From positions 7,846,786 to 7,910,785 of the forward strand of contig NC_051100.1 of NCBI RefSeq assembly GCF_901709675.1: a stretch of 64,000 bases of DNA, given 5' to 3'. The notes beneath the pieces are model-generated. The model searched no databases. It was given only the letters and a program-made list of their open reading frames with translations, and was not told the origin of the DNA. The translations under genes were made by a program, and so were the position numbers. This DNA is from Syngnathus acus (Eukaryota > Chordata > Actinopteri > Syngnathiformes > Syngnathidae). Position 1 is the stretch's first letter. The number at the start of each line of letters is the position of its first letter. Below are positions 29,921-42,200 of this stretch, piece after piece.

Positions 29921-31577
29921 ATGCGTTTAGCGTCGAGGTACTAATAATAGAGCAAATTACAGGTTAAAAAAAAAGTTGTGACTTCTAGGAGGCGGTGGTA
30001 AAAGCGCATTTGATCAGGGGCTCCATGACCGCTTTGACGCCGCCAGCCTGGAGGTCTGCGCCGAGGACGAGCAGCGCATCACTGGGAGACGTCCAAACAG
30101 CGAGACGATGATCGGGTGGATTATTTTGGATGCTCGATGGTTGTAGCAGTAAAGACAAGCACGCAAAACAACACTGCTGGGTTACATATGTGACCAGGTA
30201 AGCCTGCGGTTGCATGCATCTTTTGACACCTCACTTCCCTGCGAGATCCCCTTGAAGCATGACTCTGCCATCAAGCCATTTATGTTGGGGTATCTGTCAT
30301 ACATTGTTACTAGTAAGAGGAAGTTAGAGGTGCATCCAATATAGTCCCCGTTTCCTAAACAGCATCATCTCTCCTTTGTGAGGCTGCTGTTATGCGCTTG
30401 TAAAGTAGATTAGGGATGTCAATAACATGGAACAGTTGTTGGCCCAAATCAATATGCCACAGTGGAGACATCTTAAGTGTTAGAATAAAGTCCCTGGTGA
30501 GTGCACGAGCAAATAAACAGAATGTCATGGGGGAAAGAGTCTTAAACTTGAGTTCTGAAAAGTCACAACTTCATCTTCAGTGCACTTTTTAAATTATTTT
30601 GACTAACAACAATAAGTTTCTTATAAGTGTTCTGGTGCTGTTGTTTACTGACAATCCCTCTGACATGAGTAAGCATTTAATAAGGGCCAACTTAATCAGG
30701 ATATTGAGATATGAATGAGGATTATATTACAACACTGCCATTGGACCAGTTAGGGCAGGAGTCATCAAACTGTGGGTTGGGGTTCAAAATGGCTTCCTGG
30801 TTAGTTTTAATTGGGTCAGAGAAAAACATTGCAATCAATGAGACACACCGTTTCTTGGCTTGTAGCGCATTCATAATGAATGCACTTATGTATCATGAGT
30901 ATATGCACAGTCACATAATATTAATTAGTTGATGTACTTTTAAGGAGGAACCAAAGTTAAGTTTGGTCCTAAACATATTAAAGGTGCCATCATTCAGAAA
31001 GATTCTCTCTCTGACAAAACAATTTTGTTAATTAACCCCATATTCAATCAAAGAAATCTAACCAAACACCTTTCGCATTGCAATGTGAATGTTTGATTTC
31101 CTAGTGTACAATAAGATGCTGCCTTACGAGCATGAGATGGCAAGCGACCACGGGATCATGTCACAAAGCAACACCTCCCTCACTGCGAGTCGGAGGTCAC
31201 AGCAAAGCCTATTAGGATTTGGGACAAACAACGACAGCAGTGGGCAGGGAACTAATAGATTAAGACAGAGTGGGAAACCTATTTCCTGATAGGGGCCACT
31301 TTTTCAAAGTCCTTTTAGGGTCATAGTAAATGATCTAAAACAAAATGATGAAAAAATGGTATCAGTCTCTGTACTATGAATATTTTTTTAGCTTTTTTTT
31401 AAAATAATAGTGAGTAGCATGGAGATGCTTTGTTTTGTCTTCTGACTACTATTGTGGCAAATAAATGATGATTTGGGTATGTGCACAATTTGGTGAGTCA
31501 CGTTGAGGTTATCTTGAACAGAACAGAAAATTCAACTGGGTAAAAGTTTTAAGGGTCCCAGAAGGACCCCATCGATC

Positions 31578-31705
31578 AACATGTGGATTAGTGGTTAGCT
31601 AATGTTTTTGCATGACACTTATGAGGTTGGGGGTTTGAATCCAGTCTAAATGTATAAAATAAATATATACGTACGTATGTGGCCTGTGATTGGCTGGCCA
31701 TATAG
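31578..31705 (+). mobile_element. tRNA-derived SINE fragment
   Basis: GTGGATTAGTGGTTAGC (A-box like) and GGGGGTTTGAATCCAG (B-box like) are spaced as in a tRNA-derived SINE head. GATTGGCTGGCCATATAG, a SINE-tail motif in reverse sense, follows. It is degenerate and lies upstream of frmpd2/ptpn20. Confidence 0.6.
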
Positions 31706-31894
31706 AAAAAGAATGGATGCTAAGAGAAGTGTCAGAATGACAGGGTGAGCCAAGAATGTACTGAATTGTGACCTTCTCCATCCAACAGCCATTACAGATT
31801 AGATACCGCACAAATGTGGTTGTGGGCCATCCATTATTGTGGCTCGGGGCTGTGTTTGTGTGTGCTCAGGTGACACGCTTGGAATGTGGGCAGG

Positions 31895-33211
31895 ATGAGC
31901 AGCACATTCGTCACATTAGCGGAAGTACTGGAGGCCCGAGGGGGGCCTCTGCTGGAGGAGGAGGTGTGGGCCTTGCTGCTGGCCACTGCAGCGTGTTTAG
32001 TGGATGCTTCCGATAAAGGTAAATCACCATCCAAATGAATATTTATTATTCATAGCTGCACATGCAACACTATGCACCTGCACTATCTCTCCTCTGTGTG
32101 AAGCAATAGGCATTATGCTGGTACTTTTGTTTCACCAGGTCAAAACAATATGTGCAATATCATAAGCCCCACCTCCTTGCTGCTGTCAGCTACCGGTAGC
32201 TTAGCATTTAAGAACTGTGGCCTATCAGAGGAGGCGTCGACCTTCACTGCTCCAGAGATGCTGCAGGGCCGTGCCAGCTCAACCAAACCTGCCATAGAGA
32301 GGGTCAGTGCACATGTCATCATATGATGGGAAGGATCAAAATACTGTTATGACTTTAAATAATAACGTAATGATCACGTGAAGTAAATAACATGCGATAT
32401 CTGTGTGTTAAAGAAAACTGAATATGTTTTCCTTTTGTTGATTTATGTTGCACAGATGCTAGTGTATTCTCTGGGTATGACTCTCTACTGGTCAGTTGAT
32501 TTTCACCTACCTCAAAATCAGGTGAGCTTTCATCATCCAGACAGCATTCACAGCACTACACTTCTCCCACATTGTATATTTCAGACATATTGCAAAATGC
32601 ATTTAATTAATTTTCCATTAAAAGTTTAGTCGACTTTGTTGAATACCCAGGGAAAAAAAAAAAGTTGTTCCAGCAAGTTGCAAGTCATAAAACTGTCGAT
32701 TCGAGTCTGACTCAAGATTTGAAGAACCCATCTCAGTCTTCAAATTCTGTTTCTAGAACTTCAGGGAGGTTGAGTATTATACGGTTTGGAGGTAGGCTGT
32801 AACATAAAATGTGGAAAAGGTGAAGCAATGTGACTCTTTCTGAATGCATCACTGTACACTGTATAACATACTTGATTTTTAACATCTCCTCTCAGCCAGT
32901 CCAGTTGAGCGACCATCTCAACAGCCTCCTCCTCAGCATGTGTGAGGACGTGTCCCATCGCAGGCAAACTATTAGCTCCATCCTGGAATCCTGTGAGTGT
33001 CGTCAGAAAGCCTCAAACTTGCCACCATCTTCCGACGTCATCAGGCAGCTGGTGGAGGAGGTCTTCAGTGAACCCGTGAGTCTGCACCTGTGGGCCCTTT
33101 TGGTTTGTAGACTGTTATCTCACCAGTCCTTATTCTCTCAGATGGACCATAGCTCTGACAGCAGCTTGCCTCTGAGTGGGCGGAGCCAGATGATCAGAGA
33201 AAGGCTTCATG
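31895..33211 (+). other. KIND domain exons of the frmpd2/ptpn20 gene
   Basis: Exons 1-5 encode a kinase non-catalytic C-lobe domain. [20 protein letters not shown] opens it, FTAPEMLQ is the APE-like motif, [17 protein letters not shown] corresponds to kinase subdomain IX, and [14 protein letters not shown] ends it. No catalytic residues are expected in this family. Exons 6-8 that follow are a Ser/Arg-rich linker. Confidence 0.88.
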
Positions 33212-36200
33212 GTGAGTTAGTGCTTGAATTTGATCTAGGATCAGCATGCAGTAAATTGCAAATAACAAATTAATCAATAGCAAATAAGTAAAATCCATGT
33301 TACATCCAGTATGTTTGTCTTATTCTGCCCCCTGGTGACCAAGAATTGAGACTAGAATTAAAGCAGAAAGTGTGAAAAAAAATGTCCCCCATTTAATTAT
33401 GTAACTACTGTATGTTTTTTTTTTTATATATATAGTATAATTTTAACGGTGATCATTTTCTCATTTAAAAACTTTTTTAATTTTCTCATTTAAAAACCGT
33501 TTTTAATTCGGGAGTTTAGAACGTGTCAATGGCATTTGGATTGACTTGTGATAATGTGTTTTAAGTTATGAAATGAGTTGTAAAATTAATTAAACTCTTC
33601 CATAAGTTTTGCCGAAACCTGACCTCAAATAAATTGCTTCTTCTATCAAATTTAGTCTTTATAAAATGACTGTTCAGGTCGACAGGATTAAAATCTTAAC
33701 CTAAAGCGAATCTGGGATTAGATTCTTTCTCGAGACAGTAATCGGATACCAACCGTGAGCTTTAGCTCACCTTCGTTCAAATAAATGCAGTCTTTTCATC
33801 ATCATCATCATTATTAAATCTAATCTGTTTGACAGGAAGGCGAGGGCCATTTGCAGACTTCAGTGAAGGTTGTCCAGAAAGCAGAAGATACTCGACTGAC
33901 TCAGACTCAAAATCGGGTAAATTCATCTACATGTCACATCATTTGAAAATCTTTTTTTCCCAATAGAAAATAATGAATGAATTAATTAATCTGTTCCTGG
34001 GTCAAACTGTGGTCATCATAAAAAGACTATCCGCACATTTTGACATTGTCACACAGATGTAAAAAGAGAAAGTGATAAACAATTGTGTTGACAACCATTT
34101 TGTTAACTCCTGTCGCTAAATTCTATTTTAATTTGGTCTTCCGCTTGAAGCTGTCCTTCCAGGGTGTTTACCTCAGAGATCTTGGAAACATCGACCAAGA
34201 AGCTCACCCACACCTTTGTACCAGTCATCTTTAGAAAGGCAAGAACTGAATTACAACTTCTCTATCTTGCATGCGTGTCTGTATTGACCTTGAATCTTTT
34301 CAACTTTTCCACACCCACCTCTTCCCCCTCGCAACGCAGGCTCCCGCGAGGGGCTCGTCACAGGGACAGCACCTGCAGTTGGCTCGGCCGGAGCCCCCAC
34401 CACGACGTTTCTCCTAAGACACCGGGCAGGTCTCACAGTCCTTCCATCACCTTCAGCGAGTCCTCCATCAGCCTGAGCCAGAGGAAAGCTAAGGTAAGAA
34501 GACATAAGCTGATAAAACCCGTTCATAGGCTGACATACTGTACATGCATGCAAGGAGGCTTTAATGAGGACATACATGAACATCTGGGAAAGCTATTTTT
34601 ATTAATTTTCTGTCATGTTGGGATCATAGGTAAAGCTAATGGGGGTTATGCATATGGGGAACTGGATGTAGATATTTTTGAAGGGCACTGTGATGTGTGT
34701 ATTATTATCAACTCTTTTTCTTAACAGGCTTTAGGTCCAGAATTTATCCGAATGGCTGACGAACAGCATATTGTTCTTGAGCTTCCGGGATCTATTGTGG
34801 TAAAATATTCCCGTCGTAAACATATATTTCCCTGACGGCGTCAATCAAACGCGTCAGTGTCTATAAAAGGCATTCGTGTGAATGTTGTGTGCTTCCTGTG
34901 CAGTCCAGAAAGGGCCGCTTGTGTTCGTCTCAGAGAGAAGTGACGGTGGTGCTGCCGAGCGGACAGTACGTGGTGGTCCGTTGCGATACCAAGTCCCGTG
35001 CGAGAGATGTGTTTGACATGGTGGTTGCTCACGCTAACCTAGTGGAGCACTTCTACTTCGGTCTTGCCTTTCTTGACGGTACAAGTCATCATGCATTTAG
35101 TCGATTTAAAGTAGCAGCATTTTTTTTCCATCTGTGATGATAAAAACAAAGAGTAAGTTATTTTATTAATCATTGTTAAATGTCATCAATGTGTTAAAGT
35201 GAAATGGCACTTTTTTGGTAAAACTGAACAATTTAGAGGAAGTGATATTTTAATCTTAAATACTTTTGCGTGACAGTAACTGGTAATATGTTTTGGAAGT
35301 GAATTTCCTGACACTTTTAAAAATTGTGTACGAAGAAAGAGATTTGTTTCCATCATATTTAAAGCATCTTTCCATTTTTTCAGATGATGAATATTTTTTT
35401 CTGGACCATGAAACCAAAATCTCCAAAGTTGCACCGGATAGTTGGAAAAAAGGGCAAATACTTTCCTTTTTGGTGTTCCTTCGAGTCAAATTTTTCGTGG
35501 ATGATATCGCCTTTGTTTTGTAAGTACGAGTTGCAGTGCCATGTCACAAAGAGTCTGCTTCTTGCATGCAAACTTTCACCTGCTTTCTTTCACCTCCAGG
35601 CACAGATTGACTCGCCACCAGTATTATTTGCAGATTCGGAAGGACATCTTAGAGGATCGCATGTACTGCAACGAGGAGACTGGCTTGTTTCTGGCTGCCC
35701 TTGCCCTGCAGGCTGAATTCGGAGATTACATGCCAGAGGTATTGGACGCAAGAAAAACATTTCTGCTTTTGGTTTCAGTTGTCAAATGAGTGCATTATTT
35801 CTCTTAGTTGTATGGAAAGAGTTACTACCAGCCAGAGCACTATGTGTCAAAGAGAATGCTTGAGAAGCTGGCTTTGCCCAACGTGAAGGATGAGCTGCCA
35901 AGACTACATGCCAGGCATGCTCCGATGGGACCTGAAGAGGCTGAAACGGAGTATCTCAAAGTGTGTTTAAATTTACAAAATGTTCTGGCACTATCGCTGC
36001 TTTTATTGAACTAACCTTGACTTTGCTTCTGTTCAGATTGCCCAGCAACTACCAGAATACGGGGTTATGTTCCACCGCGTGGGCAGAGAAAAAAGGCCTT
36101 TGATTAGTGAATTGGTTTTGGGAGTCTGTGCCAAAGGAATCATTGTGTACGAGATGAAGAATCAGGTCCGGAGCGTGACCAGACGCTTTCTGTGGAGGGA

Positions 36201-39200
36201 AACAGACTCGATTTCCACTGGGGTACAGAGAATTGTAATAATTGTCGAAATGTGTTATCGCGAGATTCATTTGGGACGTCAATACCGATCAATACATGAG
36301 AATCATTAGAATCACAACGTCATGCAAATACAGGTGGATGATATCGGAGCGATGTGATGAACAATTTGTTTGTCATATTACTCAACCTTGATTTGGATTT
36401 GCTTGCAGAATAATCCTAATGTTCACTTATGTTTAGGAATTAACATGTAACATTTTTCTCTTATTAGTTGAATTTGAATTGAGAGAGAAATTTCACAATA
36501 GAGTCATTTTGGTATAATATATCAATTTAAAAAATATTTTTTTGTTCAGCAAATTCTGTTATTTTTAAAATTTTTACCCAAAACATTTAATTTTCCTGAA
36601 TATATATTTGCATTTGTATCTCGTAAACATAAGTATTTTACAGAAAAGATGAAAAGACATAATACAGGCAAGCACCATAGCATTACTGTGAATCTTTTTT
36701 CTCTCTTTCTTACCATTCTTCAATTTAAAAAACTTAAAATAAATACATGTCCGACTCATTCAAACAGTGTGATGAACTGTTTCCATTCTCCAGCGCCGCA
36801 AACTGATCATCGAATGTGGCGGACCAAGCGGTAAAAAGCACAGTTTCATAACGGAGAGCTCAAAAATAGCACAATACCTCCTCAACCTCTGCTCCGCACA
36901 GCACAAGTTTCACAGCGAGATGACATCACGACAACTCAACCACAGTATAATGCCAGGTATAAATTGAAAGAACATGCAGACTAACAATTGCTCTTAAAGT
37001 GAGACCAACTATTCTATTTCCCCCCCTTCAGATGAAAACATGTCAGTCTATGCGGATCGTAACCTGAACCTGAAGCGGATCTCATGCTCTGAGGGCATGC
37101 TGAACCACGTGGGTTTAGCCCCGGGTCAACCGGATCCGCTGTCCAAATCTTGCGAGGACCTGAGCGCCAAGCTGGAGGCTCGACTCCGCCACCGGAGAGA
37201 GATGAGGCGGGAGATGAGCAGGGAGCTGAACAAGGAACCTCCGGAAACGGGAGAACTCAGGGATTTGAAAGAGCGTCCCTACTGGAAGTAATGACATCCT
37301 ATATAATATCAGTCTCTGTCACTTGCAAAATGAAAGCTTATTTTCTCTCCATGTGTTTTTAAAGTACGCCAGAGTCAATGCCAAGAATGATGTCCAGTGT
37401 CTCACTGCAGAAAGACTCGGATACTTCTTCTTCTATACGAGGTGAACATTTAAATATCATATCTTAAAGGCCAAGTTGGAGTAGAGGAGTTGCTGAGTCG
37501 GGTTAAAATTTTTAAACCATTACTCATATTTAATCAACCTTTATCAATTTGCACCTTCTTGAGCATTTTGTTGAACCTGATGATTTAGATTGGTGTTAAG
37601 TATGGATTATGGTTACCCTGACAACTACAGTTGGCAGTTATGAGAATCCTACAGTGTCCAATTTGTCATTTCTGTTCAATATTCACAGTTGACACACCCA
37701 CTAGGTCTCCACCAGAAAGAGAAATCATCTGCGTAAGCCTCAAGAAGGATCCCAAACTTGGCTTTGGTGAGTTTTTCCACAAAGCGCTTAGACATGAGCA
37801 GTCGTTTAAAATGCATGAGAAGAGAGCGACACTTACCTGATTCTTTAACTGAGGACTTTTGTCTCTGACTTTGCTGTGGTCTCATTGCAGGTTTTGTGAT
37901 TGTCGGCGAGGACAATACAGGTAAACTCGACCTTGGTATTTTCATTGCTTCCATTGTACCAGATGGACCTGCGGACAAAGATGGACGGATTAAACCAGGT
38001 AGGACTTAAAAGTACATCCGACTTACTTGGGATTCAAATGAATTGAGATTTTTTTTTTCCCTAGGTGGGCGTCTAATTTCCCTAAATAAGACAAGTCTGG
38101 AAGGCGTGACATTCAGCGATGCAGCCGCCATCTTACAGAGTAGTCCTGAAGAAGTGGAGCTGATTGTGTCCCAGCCCAAACGTAACATGCAGCTATTAAA
38201 CCCAGACGTTAAATATCACAGAACCTGTCTCAATGTTTTTTTTTTTCTATGACCAGAGTCTCTGAAAGACAGCAAGAACTCCCTTTGCCAGAGCACACTG
38301 GGCTTGGCATTTGGCTCTCAGACTACCTTAAGTGGCACCGAATATCGACACGCCATGGATGAATTAGAGGAGGCCATCACTCTGTCCAGCATGGCCACGC
38401 CCAAGCAAAACAGGAAGTTTCACATACCTGTGGTGCGAATACATGACCCACAGGTTAGTACAATAAAGACCATCTCCATATAAAGTTGCTTATAGTTTTT
38501 TTTTCTTGTGTCAGGACATGTGTTCTAGGTCTCCCTCTATCGTAAGTCTAAAAACTGGAGAAAGGTTTATAGTGGAGCTTAAGAAGAGCGGCGGGAGTCT
38601 TGGGATTAGTGTTGCTGTGAGTAGAAAAAAAGCAAAACATTTTGCTTATTTTAATTCAAGCTTTGTGTGCTCTAAGCACTTTGTTTGCGTGGCATTGATT
38701 AATTGTGTCTTAAAAAAAGGGAGGAATCAACACAAGTGTGAGGTATGGCGGCATCTACATCAAGAGCCTGGTAGTTGGAGGTGCTGCTGAGCAGGATGGA
38801 CGCATTCAAATTGGTAATTTATTTTCATTGGTTCGTTTTTTTCTGCCTTATTTTATTTGTTGTCAGCCATGCACAGTGTGTGGACAGAGACAGTACGTTT
38901 CTACTTGTTTATGCTCCACTTACCAAGATCACCTCAGATTTGATGACATGTCCATCAAACACACATACGCAGAAATGCACCAACACACACATTGATGTAT
39001 TGACGGCGCTAATGATGACGATGATGAGATTGCTGTGTTTGCATTTGACAGGTGACAGACTGCTGGAGGTTGACGGCTACAACCTGAGGGCCGTGACACA
39101 CCGACATGCTGTCGAGTGCCTGAAGCGGACTGAGGAGGTTGTCATGCGCACACACACTGAAACGTGCATCCAGACACACATCATAGACAAGAAAAAGAAA

Positions 39201-42200
39201 CACAAAGTGTAAACTAATAACATGTTGTGATAGGGGGTGAACCTGCTCCTGGAGCGGGAACCAAAAGTCATCTTGGAGCCCAGACCCGACTCGCCCCTCT
39301 CACCCTCCATCCACAACGCATCACAATCTCAGCCCCCCAGGAACGAGGTCTCCTTGGGAACAACCTTGAGTGGACGAGCCAAGGACTACAGCTTTGTGAC
39401 TGATGGTAAGTGTGTGTGTGCTCACCAAAGCAAAAAAAACACGAAAAGTATTAGAGACACACGCACAGACAGGCCTGAGGTGACTGGGAGTCATCTGACA
39501 GTTACATTGTGGTGGCTGTCAGAGTCATCCAGGGCTGACGTTGCCTCTTATTCCCCTGAGACAAGTCTGGTTAAAATCACAGTTCACTGCTTCTAGATAT
39601 TGACCACTGCATAGGGGTGGCCCAAAACCTTTGCACAGCACTTTTCAATATATCATAAAATAACCAGAATGTTTTGCACCAGAATTCAAAATGAATTTTC
39701 CCAAATTCTTTTCCTAGAAAACACGCATGAAGTGATCCTGAAGAAAAATTTGTCAGGTCTAGGCTTCAGTTTTAACATTTCCCAACTCAACTCGGGGCAA
39801 GACCGTGGCAGCGTGGTCCGTATCAAGCGTCTCTTCCCGGGTCAGCCGGCCCATGAGAGTGGTCTCCTACAAGAAGGGGACATCATTCTGTCTGTCAACA
39901 AAGAGCCCGTCAAGGACCTTTCCTACCAGGTATTTTATCTATCAAAGTGCTAATGGTATCGGTGCTTGGTATCGGTATCCTCAGTGAGTAAAAAAAAGTG
40001 ACACTAACACTATTGGAACGTGAAAACAATACCTCTCGTGCTGTTGTGCTCAGCGGAGGAAATTATTTTAATAGGCTTCATTTATATCATCCGATGAGCC
40101 GCCATGCGTGTTTTAAAAAAAATAAATTAAAAAAGGCCAATGAGCGGCAGTACCAGGCAGTGCAGCATTGGTTCACTAATCTTTTAATCTAATGCGACCT
40201 AAAATAGCAAGCTGCTTGTGTCACAGTGTTTTGGTGTGTTCTGACAAGGAATTACTGTCACACAAACACGGGAGTACATCTCAGGGCATGAGAACTAACC
40301 CGAATTGTTTATCTTTGCTACCTTAGAGGGTTTTGTTCCTGCTACGAGGAGCCTCTTCTGAGGTTCATCTCCTGATCTGTCGACCCGGCTCAGGAGTGCT
40401 GTATGATGCTGATGACAAAACACTGGTGAGTAAAAATTTAACTTAACGAACATCTCATCAGCCAAATTACATTAAGTACTATTTTAATGTGTTTCTGTGT
40501 TAGAGTCCTGCACCCACCAGGGACCACCGATCCCGTTCTCTGGACATCCGTCTCGGGGACGACTACAGTCAGCTTCTTAAGTTTCAATTTGATGTCAACA
40601 TACCTGCTCCAGCTCCCGCCCTCGAGGAGGAGTTTGCCGACACAGCGGAGAAAAGTCCAGAGCCTCCAGCAGTTCCAAGATTATTTGAAGGACAAGAGAG
40701 GGAGGTGCAAGGCGAACAGAAGCCTCCATCTTCACCGCGGGCGGGGTCACCTCCCGTACCATCTTCTCCCACATCGCCTCCCACCCCAATCTCGCCGGCC
40801 TCACCCGCTTCTCCCACATCACCCGTCGCATCTCCAGTCTGCTTTCGACCAGCTCATCAAGAGTTGCAGGTGACTGTCGAGAAAGCAGAAGAACAACAGG
40901 AAGTCGAAACAAAAGCCGCAAACGAGGATGGGGAGGAGGCCGTTGCTGCAAATTCAACCATGATATTTGACGTCTTCCCGAAGACCACTTCAAACTCCGT
41001 GTATGCCAGGTAGCATTGTTTTATATCGTAATTGTTTCTGGAACTTCTCAATGACCCCCATTAATAAAACTATAATTATATTTGTCTTTGTTAGCTGTTG
41101 ATTTAATCTGGATTAAGCAAAACAAACTGTGATTAAAATATTCCTTCTTGAGGTAGAAAAGAAAAATGATTGTCTTTTCTTTGCAGTGGTGTTCGAGAGG
41201 AGGCGGATGGAAGTGTGACCTACTGCCTTGTGGGAAACGGACTGACCATAATGGCGGATGAGGAGTATTTGACTATCAGTTCCACTCTGGAGCCTCAACC
41301 AAGTTTTCAGTCCAATCAGGCCACTCAAACGCCATCATCAAACCTCACAAGCCTCAGCTCGCAAACCCAGACCACTTCATCGAGTTTTTCTCAGACTTCC
41401 AACACTCTGTGTGGTCCATCACAGACCATGAACACTCCAAGTTTCCCTCCGACTTCTGTCACTCCAACTCATCTCTCTCAGACTTCTAACAATCCATCTG
41501 TTACGTTGCCTAGTTTCAGCTCACAGAACCCAAATACTACCATGTCGCCTCTTAACTTCTCATCCGACACCCTGACCACTTGTGCCCTGGCACACCCGTC
41601 TCAACCCCTCACGACACAGCCGTCCAAATCCAAGCAGCACTCGCTGCAGCAGGGACAGCAGCTTCCACTGCAATGCAAAGCCCTCCCGACAAACATCAAG
41701 CCGGCGACTGCGGGGCTCCCTCAAAATCCTTCACCTCCGCCGCCAAGCCCCATCACGACCCAGATAATCTCATCAACGCCTCTTTGTGTCAACGCACCCG
41801 CTCCCATCTTTCCACCTACAATAGTACCTCAACCCGTCCAGAGTCATGCACAGCCGAGAGAAGAACCGGAGCAGAGAGAATTCAAAGATGAGGAGGACGA
41901 TGAAGAGGATGAAGAAGAGAGTAGGCGAAAGGTCATCTCCAAAATTCTGTGCTCTGACAGACTCCTCACAAAGCACAAATTGTTGTGTCATTGATTATTT
42001 GTTTGCTGATTTGCAGGGATTTGTAAAAGAATTTGAGTTGACGGTCCTTTTGACCAAGTCCAGGAGTGGAAGCTTTGGCTTCACCATCACCCGAAGCAAA
42101 CTGGACAACTGCTACTACATCCAAGAAATACTGGACAACCCAGCAAAGGCAGATGGTCGCCTCAGAGCTGGAGACCGACTTATCACGGTAAACGCCGACT

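Noticed and set aside
29985-30215. Minus-strand 76-codon frame in a GC-rich patch
   Set aside because: No splice-consistent link to mapk8, whose start codon is clear at 26118, and no recognisable domain.
31089-31289. 66-codon frame upstream of frmpd2/ptpn20, considered as a 5' exon
   Set aside because: It ends in a stop with no donor that would join [11 protein letters not shown] in frame, and the residues match nothing in the family.
31578-31650. Functional tRNA gene
   Set aside because: A- and B-box words exist, but stems do not pair and a SINE tail follows.
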